In this document: piece by piece, positions 25,716 through 33,068 of the stretch
Numbering within the stretch: position 1 is the stretch's first letter
Layout of the letters: every line of letters begins with the position of its first letter
Assembly (NCBI GenBank): GCA_964354375.1
Contig: CAYGZQ010000025.1
Coordinates: 1 to 51,729 of the forward strand
Length of the DNA: 51,729 nt
From: CAYGZQ01 sp964354375 [NCBI: uncultured Planctomycetota bacterium]
GTDB taxonomy: Bacteria; JAJVIF01; JAPKYR01
Direction: 5' to 3'
The notes under the pieces: model-generated
Databases searched by the model: none
What the model was told of the DNA's origin: nothing
Seen by the model: the letters and a program-made list of their open reading frames with translations, nothing else
Position numbers and translations under genes: made by a program

Positions 25716-27565
25716 CTCCGCGGAATCCCCCAGACTCTCACCCCGTACATCTTCACGACGCGCCGGTCTATTTTCCTCAGAAGCTCCCGGGCCCCGGCCC
25801 CGCGCGGCGCGCCCCCACACTCCCGCCCGATTTCGTGCAACTCCCTCGACCACTTCGCCAGGTTCCTGTCCTCGAACGCGCCCGACGGTATCGGCGTCTG
25901 CGCGAGCTGCGACATCCTCAGGTACGGAAACAGCCGGTCGTCGAACGCGTAGAGCCGGCGGAAAATCTCGCCGAAGGCCGACGAGTTCAAAACCGCGCAT
26001 GCCGCGTACTCGTCGACTCCTCCCCCGATCCCGCGCACAACATAGAGCGTGTTCAGAGCCGCCGACGCGGGTGACGCAACCGCTGCGATCGGCCTCTGCG
26101 CAACACGCCTGACCAGAAGCTGTCTCTCTCCCTCCCACAAGCTCCGATCCTTGATCCCGCCTTCGCGAGACCTCGGATCGGTCGGCCGGAAAGAGCGGGT
26201 CGGTAGAGCGAAATACGCCCTCACCGATTCGCCCACGATCAGCGGGATCGCGCCCCTCTTTTGCGATTCTTCCGCAATAACTCTCGCGTCATTTTTCCCG
26301 CATTCGATACCCCTCGTGAATTTCACCAGTTCCCCAAGCCTGATCAACTTCCCGGACTCCAGCCCCCGGGAAATGCCCTCCACAAGCGCGGGCTCGGCCA
26401 GATGCGAAAAAACCCTGAACGGAAGCTTCTGCAGCATGGACACCGGCACTCTGCGGATCCGTTTCACCTCTCCGGTCTTCCTGCTGCCGTCCAGTACCCA
26501 GACTTTCCCATCAGGTGACCCCCCTCCGCCCACGACAACAAGGCTTGCCTCCACGCCGGGGTCCGGGAATGCTCTCCCGGCGGGCCCGTACGCCACCAGC
26601 CCTCTCTCAAGAATCATCTCGCGCACCGGCTGGTAGTTCTCCGCGAGAAGCACCGGGTTCGGCAGGATGAAGCCCATCGCGCCGCCCGGCTCCATCAGAT
26701 GCTCAAGCGCAAGCTCGACGAACGGCGACGCGAGGTCCCACTGACCGCGAGCCGTTCTGTAATTGGACTTTAGGAATTCCTTCAGATCGTCGGGTATCCC
26801 GCGCTTCACATTGCGGTAGGGCGGATTCCCCACAATGATCCGGTATCTCCTGTTCGATCCGATGCCTTCGCGCAGCGAATCGCCGACCCGTATCGATGAT
26901 TCGAGGAGCGGCCAGTGTTTTCTTTGCAAGCCGGCCTCGATGAATATGGACAGTCGCGCGACATGGACGGCTGACGGGTCGATGTCGACGCCGTGAAGCC
27001 ATTCGGTCGCGATCGTCTTTGCGCTTATGTCTGGGGAACGCTTCCTTAGCTCGCGGAAGGCAGCGATGAGAAAAGCTCCGCAACCGCAGGCGGGGTCGAG
27101 GATCGATAGCCCCCCTGTAGTCTCACCCAAGGGGGGGACGGCATCCGAACGTCCCCCCCCTTGGGGGGGGATTGAAGGGGGGGCATCGCTGGCATCCAAA
27201 CAGCCTCCCCCCCCTTGGGGGGGGATTAAGGGGGGGCGAAGGCAGGCATCCAACGCAGCCTTCACAAGAAACTCGGTTATGTGCCCCGGCGTATAGAAAA
27301 TGCCCGACCTGCGGCGCCAGGTCTGCTTCGAGCCCGATCTGTCTTCTCTCTCAAGAAGAGATTCATACAGCGCGCCCAGTACCGACGAATCGAGTTCAGC
27401 GAGGTCCCCGAATCGCTCAAGCTCCTTGCGAGCCTGGACCAATCGAGCGGCGGAAGCCTTTCCTCCGGCAACTCTCACAGGAAGCTTGCGCCCGGCCAGC
27501 AGCTCCGCGGCCGCCTCCACGAGCCCCAGCGCATCCCTGTCAATCGAATTCGGAGCCTTTGGCAT
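25673..27565 (-). CDS. Adenine-specific DNA methyltransferase (Eco57I/TaqI-like), with repeat-derived insertion
   Basis: About 630 residues from ATG 27565; GTG at 27619 in the same frame is possible and would overlap the upstream gene. Neither has a good ribosome site. Seen in order: GIFYTPGHITEFLVKAALDA, SAM motif I LDPACGCGAFL, catalytic motif IV IVGNPPYRN (NPPY, amino-group adenine methylation), then a specificity-type C-terminal region (KFTRGIECGKND, YAACAVLNSSAFGEIF, PYLRMSQLAQTPIP) as in TaqI-like and type IIG enzymes. No nuclease motif and no restriction gene beside it, so it looks solitary. Between the N-terminal helix and motif I sits a 43-residue low-complexity segment rich in PPLIPPQGGGG and PPSIPPQGGG, encoded by the G-rich dispersed repeat at 27110-27238. 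Whether the enzyme remains active is unknown; the frame is intact. Confidence 0.82.
   Translation of the reverse strand: MPKAPNSIDRDALGLVEAAAELLAGRKLPVRVAGGKASAARLVQARKELERFGDLAELDSSVLGALYESLLEREDRSGSKQTWRRRSGIFYTPGHITEFLVKAALDACLRPPLIPPQGGGGCLDASDAPPSIPPQGGGRSDAVPPLGETTGGLSILDPACGCGAFLIAAFRELRKRSPDISAKTIATEWLHGVDIDPSAVHVARLSIFIEAGLQRKHWPLLESSIRVGDSLREGIGSNRRYRIIVGNPPYRNVKRGIPDDLKEFLKSNYRTARGQWDLASPFVELALEHLMEPGGAMGFILPNPVLLAENYQPVREMILERGLVAYGPAGRAFPDPGVEASLVVVGGGGSPDGKVWVLDGSRKTGEVKRIRRVPVSMLQKLPFRVFSHLAEPALVEGISRGLESGKLIRLGELVKFTRGIECGKNDARVIAEESQKRGAIPLIVGESVRAYFALPTRSFRPTDPRSREGGIKDRSLWEGERQLLVRRVAQRPIAAVASPASAALNTLYVVRGIGGGVDEYAACAVLNSSAFGEIFRRLYAFDDRLFPYLRMSQLAQTPIPSGAFEDRNLAKWSRELHEIGRECGGAPRGAGARELLRKIDRRVVKMYGVRVWGIPRSYGRKATAASSGES
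27110..27238. repeat. G-rich palindromic dispersed repeat, copy C, inside a coding region
   Basis: 129 bp holding one CCCCCCTGTAGT-type unit and two CCCCCCTT-G-run-ATTAAGGGGGG units like copies A and B. It has an exact multiple of three bases and no stop in the methyltransferase frame. Confidence 0.8.
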
Positions 27566-27597
27566 GTCCTTTGCCCGGCCTGCCTGGATTATGTTAC

Positions 27598-28779
27598 CTA
27601 GAAATGATCCCGCACCCACGGCCTCGGACCCGCGAATACAAGGCCCATCGTCTCAAGGTCGCTATCGCTCGCGACCAGCGATCCCGCGACGCTAAGCTCC
27701 AGCGGAGTCATCATGCACGTGTATAAAAGGGCCAGAGTCCTGATGTCGATCCTCACCCGACCCTCGCCGCCCTTGACCACACTGCCTTTCCCATTCCTGA
27801 CCTTCAGCACGAACCCGCCGTTGTTCTCCCTGATGATATCGTCCGAAACGCTGAAATGGACTTCGGCCTTGAGAGAGGACGGGTAGCCTCTCTCTTCGAG
27901 CGCGCGAGGCACGGACACGATCCTGAGCATGCAGGGCTCGGACTTGTTGATCTCATACGTGTTGTCGGGGAGAAGCTGCGCGAGAAGGTCATTCGACCCT
28001 CCCGCCCAGGTGGCGGTCCTGATGCGCGACGAATGGTCGGCAATTGCGGTGAGAATCCGCAGGGCCGCCTCTCTGTTCAGAGCGCAGTAGTCCGTCACGC
28101 GCATCGGGTCGGTGTCGCTGTTCTGAAACATGACCGCATAGCCGACGCTCTTCGATCCCTTTCTCACAAGGAACGTGCTCGGAGTGCCGGCCCACGGCGC
28201 GTCGAAGCGGGCATTCCACATGACCTCGGGCCGTCGGATATTTCCGTTCGTGTCCTGCATGGACCGGTTGTGAAGAGCCTCGAGCGTGTCCGACCGCGCG
28301 TTCGGATGACGAACCATGCCGCACGTGTAGTCCCTGACCTTGATCTCGGAAGTGTTGACCTTGAACGCGTACCTCTCGATCGCCACCTCATATCCCGCCT
28401 TCCTGTACAGGGGCACGTTCGCGGCAAACAGAGTGGAGATCGGAATTTCCCTGCGATACAGGTCCCTAAGGGTCTCGGCCATGAGGATCGATGCGAGGCC
28501 ATGTCGACGATGCTCCACCGCGACTCCGACCGCCATGATCGGGACCGCGGAGACCTCCCTGCAGCCGAAGAAATGGGTCCAGCGGCCCATTACCAACCCG
28601 CCCGCGATCTCCGACCCCAGCCTGATCGCCCTCCGGTCGGCGGGGTCCCAGCTTCTGAGAAACTGGGACTCGCGCTCGCGGTGCTGCTGAGGGACAACGA
28701 GCGCGTCCGCAAGGAGCTCGAAAAACTCCTCGGTCTCTTCGGGCTTCACATCCGTGATTCTGATCTTCGGCTTCTTCAT
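27598..28779 (-). CDS. Eis-like GNAT N-acetyltransferase
   Basis: 393 residues from ATG 28779; the TTG upstream is unlikely. Seen: acetyl-CoA loop MAVGVAVEHRRHGLASILM (the R-x-x-G-x-A signature), AANVPLYRKAGYEVAIERYAF, a second GNAT-like half (SKSVGYAVMFQNSDTDPMRV), and a sterol-carrier-like C-terminal domain (VHFSVSDDIIRENNGGFVLKVRNGKGSV, RVDIRTLALLYTCMMTPLEL type). It ends in Phe; in mycobacterial Eis the C-terminal Phe carboxylate serves as general base. Eis proteins acetylate aminoglycosides or protein lysines; the natural substrate here is unknown. The methyltransferase follows on the same strand with at most a 32-bp gap, so they may share a transcript. Confidence 0.87.
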   Translation of the reverse strand: MKKPKIRITDVKPEETEEFFELLADALVVPQQHRERESQFLRSWDPADRRAIRLGSEIAGGLVMGRWTHFFGCREVSAVPIMAVGVAVEHRRHGLASILMAETLRDLYRREIPISTLFAANVPLYRKAGYEVAIERYAFKVNTSEIKVRDYTCGMVRHPNARSDTLEALHNRSMQDTNGNIRRPEVMWNARFDAPWAGTPSTFLVRKGSKSVGYAVMFQNSDTDPMRVTDYCALNREAALRILTAIADHSSRIRTATWAGGSNDLLAQLLPDNTYEINKSEPCMLRIVSVPRALEERGYPSSLKAEVHFSVSDDIIRENNGGFVLKVRNGKGSVVKGGEGRVRIDIRTLALLYTCMMTPLELSVAGSLVASDSDLETMGLVFAGPRPWVRDHF

Positions 28780-28891
28780 CTCGAATCGGCCTTTTATACC
28801 CCGGCGATGCTCGAAAGGCAAGACGGGGGTGAACCATCAGGAACGCCCTCGGGCCCCGGAATGCTCGGCCAGTCCTGTATCAAAGGCCCGA

Positions 28892-29035
28892 CCGTAAGGG
28901 GCTGTTGAAAAAGTCCAAGGGAAGCACAATCCGCACGTGGGGCAGGCTTTCCAGCCTGCCATTCATGCGCCATCAAGCAGGGGCACGGCATGCCGTGCCC
29001 CTACAAATCGGACTTTTTCAACAACCCCGTAAGGG
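28892..29035. mobile_element. MITE with 9-bp target-site duplication
   Basis: Terminal inverted repeats GGCTGTTGAAAAAGTCC (left, ending 28916) and GGACTTTTTCAACAACC (right, from 29010) differ at one base. Both ends are flanked by the direct repeat CCGTAAGGG (28892-28900 and 29027-29035). The ~126-bp interior has no gene but two palindromes: a perfect one around GGCAGGCTTTCCAGCCTGCC, and a 24-bp perfect one at 28979-29002 centred on GGCATGCC. It depends on a transposase elsewhere. Confidence 0.85.
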
Positions 29036-29063
29036 AGGGCGTAAGGCCAGTCTCATCCCGCCA

Positions 29064-31712
29064 TCACTCGTCCTTGAAGGCGCGCAGAATGCCGCTGTGG
29101 CCGCTCAGATAGAGCGTACCGTCGGGAGCGATCGCCACCTCGGACCGTATCATCCCGCCCGCGGTGTTGAAGCTCCAGACAAGCGAGCCGTTGTTGTTGG
29201 TGTCGAGGCAATAGATGTAACCGTCGCGCGACGGTGCGTAGAGGAGTCCATCGGGATCGAGGATCGGACCGGCCGCGACCTGGTCGCCCGTCGGGAAGCT
29301 CCACAGCACGGCTCCGCCCTGCGCGAACGCGTACACCCTCCCGTTGTTGCAGCCGATGTAGACGCGGTGGTCGGGCCCCACGGTCGCGCATGTCTCGCCG
29401 CATCCGCCGCCCATCACGCCGGTCCAGAGAATCGTATCGGCGACCGGATCGCAGGCCCAGAGCGAGTTATAGTACAGGCCCGTGACATACACCACATCGT
29501 TCGAGCTCAGCGGGTTGTCCGGATCGACCGTCGGCGGACAGCCCAAATGCTCACCGGAGAAATTGTGGTCCCAGAAAACCGAGTAGCTTCCCTGGCCGTT
29601 GTCGGTGATCCCGTACGCGTGGCCGCCGGTGCTGACGACATACACGCTCCCGTCCGACCCGATCGCCGGGGACGGTGTGTAGCCTCCGCCGGTAAGCTGG
29701 AAGTTCCATTTCTCGGTTCCGTCTGGATTCAGCGCCCACAGCTTCCCGTTATTGTTCCCGATGTAGATCGTGCCGTCATCGGCGACCGCCGGTGTGGCTT
29801 TATTGATGTTGCCGCCGCAGTTGAACTGCCAGTCTATGTCTCCCCCGCAGTGGATGGCGTAGAGATAGCCCGTCGGCGTGCCCCAGCTCCCGACATAGAT
29901 GACCCCGTCCTCGGTTATGCTCGCCGATCCGAGCACGAAACTGCCCAGGTTCAGCTGCCAGAGAATTCCGCCCTGGGGACTGACCGCGAAAAATCGCCCG
30001 TCGTTTGTCCCCACATAGACGGTACCGTCGGAACCCACGGTGGGGCCGGGCGTCATCTGCGCGCCGATATTCGCCTGCCATTGCACATGATTCGTGGCCG
30101 GACCGTCGTTCGGGCTGACCCCGAGGTGCTGGTAGTCGTACTTGGCGGTGGGCCAGATCGCCTCGCCCGGCGAGTTGATCCCGAAGTCCGCGTCGGAGAT
30201 GTCGAAGACCTCCGGATGACTCACGTCGGACACTCTCACCCTGACCGTGTCCGACACGATGTCGGGCACGTCCCATTCGTATTCCCCGTCATTCGGAGTG
30301 GAAGCGACGATATCGTTGATGTCGGCCGCGAAGCCGTCGGTGGAGTACTCAAGCCTGACGAAGTCGATGGGGTCGCCTGACGATTCCCACTCGATGATGG
30401 ACGGGCATCCGGGCGTCCATGCCTCGCCGCCGTCCGGCACGATGAGATGAAGCGACGCGTTGTATGGCGGCTCCGATCCCACCGAAACCCATGCCGTCTG
30501 GAACGCCGCGAGCGGAGCGGTCCCCGTAAACCCCGTGAAATCCGGCTGCCAGTCTCCGTTGGAGCTCTCGATGGTGATCAATATCATCTGGTCGTCATTC
30601 GACGTCGGCTGACCCTCGACCTCGACATGCCATGTCGAGTAGGTCTCGCCCGCGCCGGAGCCTGGAACCACCGTTGCATAGGCCGGACCTGAAAAACATA
30701 CCGGACACTCGACGAGAACATCGCCGACCTCCTGCGAGACATCTCCCGATCCGCCCAACGCTCCCTGCCAGTCGTGGACGCGGATATCCAGCCCCAGCGC
30801 TCCGCCGCTTTCGCCCGTCGCTGTGTGATAGAGCGTGTTGGACGTTTCCTGGGTCTCGACAAGAAACGCCTCGGGGCAGTTCGCGATCATGGGGAAATCG
30901 TCGGGAAGTGTCTGCGGAGGCGGCTGGACGGGCTCCCATGATGCATCGACGGCATAGTTAAAGACGATTTTCGGTCCGCCGGATCCGCTGTCCGCGAAGT
31001 CGATAACGTAGTGCCGGGTGTTGGCGACGCCCGGCGAAAAGACCGCGCGCTTTTCGGTCGGTGCAAGCGAGGGGTCGACCAGTTTCGCGGGAGAATCCGT
31101 CGGGCCGAGACAATCGGCGAAAGCCTTGTAGGTGTTCAGAGTTGCTCCGTACTGTCCGATGGAATCCGGCACGCCGAGCTTCCCGTCCCGGTACGAAAAC
31201 ATCGTGCCGTTGAAAGGAAACTCCCTCGCGTCCCACCACCTGGTGAGTCCGTCCGCGTTCAGAAGGCGCGTTTCTCCCGGTCGGGCAAGACAGATGTCGG
31301 CATCCTGAAAACCTGCAAGAGTGCCGTCGGAGACCAGAATTCCGCGCACATCGAACCCTGCGTACTGGTTGAGTCCTGGAAACGGATGCTTCAGGGTGAT
31401 GTCGCATTCGAGGACAGTGCCGTCGATTGTCACGTTCTTGATGCCGATGGTCGATCCGGATTTCGGCTCGATGAAAACCAGCGCGTTGATGTGGAGGTCC
31501 GCGGTTCTCATGGGCTCGACGGAGGCTTCGAGCGTCGCGCGATCGATCTCTATGAGCCAGGCTCCCCAAAGAGCTCTCGCACCGCTCTCCGACTCGACAT
31601 GATTGGCAGTGACAGAGTTCAGCGAGGGATCGGTCGGCGGACCGCTGCCCGAGCAGCCGCACATCGCCGCCACAGCAATGATGATCGCCACGACCACCTG
31701 AAATCTGGTCAT
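29064..31712 (-). CDS. Large modular lipoprotein, paralogue 6, KNH-like domain plus PQQ-type propeller
   Basis: 882 residues from ATG 31712 (GGGGG seven bases upstream); the frame is open 21 codons upstream, in the leader. Signal MTRFQVVVAIIIAVAAM with lipobox C-G-C. The shared module is present but more diverged: ALWGAWLIEID, LKHPFPGLNQYAGFDVRGI, LLNADGLTRWWDAREF, NTYKAFADCL, YAVDASWEP, RVHDWQ. In place of IPT/TIG it has one KNH/Kre9-like unit (LIVPDGGEAWTPGCPSIIEW, LEYSTDGFAADIN, VRVRVSDVSHPEVFDISDAD). The head is a PQQ-type propeller with seven or eight blades: TVYVGTNDGRFFAVSPQGG, YIGNNNGKLWALNPDG, YIGCNNGRVYAFAQGG, YAPSRDGYIYCLDTN. Such propellers resemble BamB, but the context is that of the lipoprotein family. 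Function unknown. Confidence 0.86.
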   Translation of the reverse strand: MTRFQVVVAIIIAVAAMCGCSGSGPPTDPSLNSVTANHVESESGARALWGAWLIEIDRATLEASVEPMRTADLHINALVFIEPKSGSTIGIKNVTIDGTVLECDITLKHPFPGLNQYAGFDVRGILVSDGTLAGFQDADICLARPGETRLLNADGLTRWWDAREFPFNGTMFSYRDGKLGVPDSIGQYGATLNTYKAFADCLGPTDSPAKLVDPSLAPTEKRAVFSPGVANTRHYVIDFADSGSGGPKIVFNYAVDASWEPVQPPPQTLPDDFPMIANCPEAFLVETQETSNTLYHTATGESGGALGLDIRVHDWQGALGGSGDVSQEVGDVLVECPVCFSGPAYATVVPGSGAGETYSTWHVEVEGQPTSNDDQMILITIESSNGDWQPDFTGFTGTAPLAAFQTAWVSVGSEPPYNASLHLIVPDGGEAWTPGCPSIIEWESSGDPIDFVRLEYSTDGFAADINDIVASTPNDGEYEWDVPDIVSDTVRVRVSDVSHPEVFDISDADFGINSPGEAIWPTAKYDYQHLGVSPNDGPATNHVQWQANIGAQMTPGPTVGSDGTVYVGTNDGRFFAVSPQGGILWQLNLGSFVLGSASITEDGVIYVGSWGTPTGYLYAIHCGGDIDWQFNCGGNINKATPAVADDGTIYIGNNNGKLWALNPDGTEKWNFQLTGGGYTPSPAIGSDGSVYVVSTGGHAYGITDNGQGSYSVFWDHNFSGEHLGCPPTVDPDNPLSSNDVVYVTGLYYNSLWACDPVADTILWTGVMGGGCGETCATVGPDHRVYIGCNNGRVYAFAQGGAVLWSFPTGDQVAAGPILDPDGLLYAPSRDGYIYCLDTNNNGSLVWSFNTAGGMIRSEVAIAPDGTLYLSGHSGILRAFKDE

Positions 31713-31795
31713 CTGAAAACCCCCATGCTCGGAAGATTGAGACCTATACCGAATAGTATAGCAGTTGGCATCCATCCCGACCAGCGCACCGGAGT

Positions 31796-31929
31796 CCCCG
31801 GTAGCAGCTACTTTTTCGAGGACGAAAAAGCTAGCAGCTACCGGGAGTTAGCTACCGGGACTTGCTGCTCCTCGGTTTGGCCGATAGCTGCTATCCTTGC
31901 CGTCTTCGGCAAGGTAGCTGCTACCGGGG
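31796..31929. repeat. MITE-like inverted-repeat element
   Basis: CCCCGGTAGCAGCTAC (31796-31811) and GTAGCTGCTACCGGGG (31914-31929) are perfect 16-bp terminal inverted repeats. Inside are two further hairpins, CTTTTTCG/CGAAAAAG and TTGCCG-TCTT-CGGCAA. The element ends one base before the stop codon of the gene at 31931. I see no clear target duplication. Confidence 0.75.
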
Positions 31930-31930
31930 T

Positions 31931-32473
31931 CTATTGCTCCTCAGGAAAGATGTCTTTCAAAAAGCCCAGCTTCAATTGTCCGTCCGCGACCTTCTGCAAT
32001 TCCTCGACCGTGAACGTGTAGTTGCCGTAAGCGGGCCTGATATTCTGTGTTCGGAGGACTGCGTAATGATGCTCCCCCCCGTGCACTTCCACGTACTGGA
32101 GGATCGGAACCACATGTCCTTCACGCATCGGAAACTGAATCTGGACATCATGATCGAAGACATGGGTTCCCTGTCCGCGGAAGAATGCCGCCTCCCCTTT
32201 GATGGCGTTGAGAATCACCGATGCGCACTCGGCCTCCGTGTCGAAGTTCTCCTCATCTAGGACGAGGATGATAACCGCCCGGTTGGGCCATTCGATCTGC
32301 CTGTAGACCGAGCAGCCGTCCGGCGCCCAGCGTGGATGGTGTCCGCGCGGCGGGGCGAGAATGCCCGCAAACAGGATCACGATGAGGACGATCGCGACAA
32401 CGGAGACGAGAACCAGCAGCCACGCCGGTACTGCTGTTCTGATGATGCCCCTGTTCCCGGCAGGCTCATCCAT
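31931..32473 (-). CDS. Membrane-anchored protein of unknown family, tandem paralogue B
   Basis: 180 residues: a short cytoplasmic N-terminus, one strong membrane helix (VPAWLLVLVSVVAIVLIVIL), then an extracytoplasmic domain. It shares with the gene upstream the blocks PPRGHHPRWAPDGCSVYR, ENFDTEAECASVILNAI and ELQKVADGQLKLGFL. The two cysteines (GCSVY and ECASV) are conserved in both copies and could form a disulfide. I do not recognise the family. It starts 9 bp after the end of its paralogue and has AGGA close to the start, so it is co-transcribed. The position downstream of secA may be operonic, but no functional link is proven. Confidence 0.8.
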   Translation of the reverse strand: MDEPAGNRGIIRTAVPAWLLVLVSVVAIVLIVILFAGILAPPRGHHPRWAPDGCSVYRQIEWPNRAVIILVLDEENFDTEAECASVILNAIKGEAAFFRGQGTHVFDHDVQIQFPMREGHVVPILQYVEVHGGEHHYAVLRTQNIRPAYGNYTFTVEELQKVADGQLKLGFLKDIFPEEQ

Positions 32474-32482
32474 CGATCCTGT

Positions 32483-33007
32483 CTATTCCTCCTGTTCAAG
32501 AAATCCGAGAGTTGTCTTCCCGTCGGCGACCTCTCTGAGCTTCTTAATTGTGACCTCGGTCCGGAAATCCTGTCTCTCGGCGTGCTGCATGGAAAGGTAA
32601 GTACGAGTCGTGGGATATGTCACCTCGGCGTACAGCAGGACCTGCCCCCTGATTTCCGTAGACTCCGGGAAATGGATCTCCACGAGATTCCGGCGATAAG
32701 GATCGGGGGACGTATCCAGAAAAACCTTCTCGTTTTCCAGAGCGTCCAGGATTACCGTTGCGCACTTGGCCTCGGTATCGAAATCGCGCGGATCGCGCAC
32801 GTAGACGATTATCCGATGCCCCTGCTGAGTGTCCCGGTAGATCGCGCAACCGCGAGGAGCCCACCACGGGTGGCGTTCGGGAGGTTCCTGCAGGATGCCA
32901 ATCCCGAAATAGAGCCCCGCACCTAAAGCTATTACGCCCAGCGTGATGAAGAGCGCGTTGTAGTTGCTCCTCTTGATTATACTCACTTTGCGGGGAGGTA
33001 CTTTCAT
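32483..33007 (-). CDS. Membrane-anchored protein of unknown family, tandem paralogue A
   Basis: 174 residues with a basic N-terminus, one membrane helix (ALFITLGVIALGAGLYFGI) and an outside domain. Conserved with paralogue B: PPERHPWWAPRGCAIYR, RDFDTEAKCATVILDAL and KLREVADGKTTLGFL. ATG 33007 has AGGT five bases upstream. The gap from secA is 61 bp on the same strand. Function unknown; extracytoplasmic domain with one probable disulfide. Confidence 0.8.
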   Translation of the reverse strand: MKVPPRKVSIIKRSNYNALFITLGVIALGAGLYFGIGILQEPPERHPWWAPRGCAIYRDTQQGHRIIVYVRDPRDFDTEAKCATVILDALENEKVFLDTSPDPYRRNLVEIHFPESTEIRGQVLLYAEVTYPTTRTYLSMQHAERQDFRTEVTIKKLREVADGKTTLGFLEQEE

Positions 33008-33068
33008 CGATGACCTGCGGCCCGGGTGAAGTTCCTATGAAGAATTGCGATGTTCTTCGGGCGACCCG

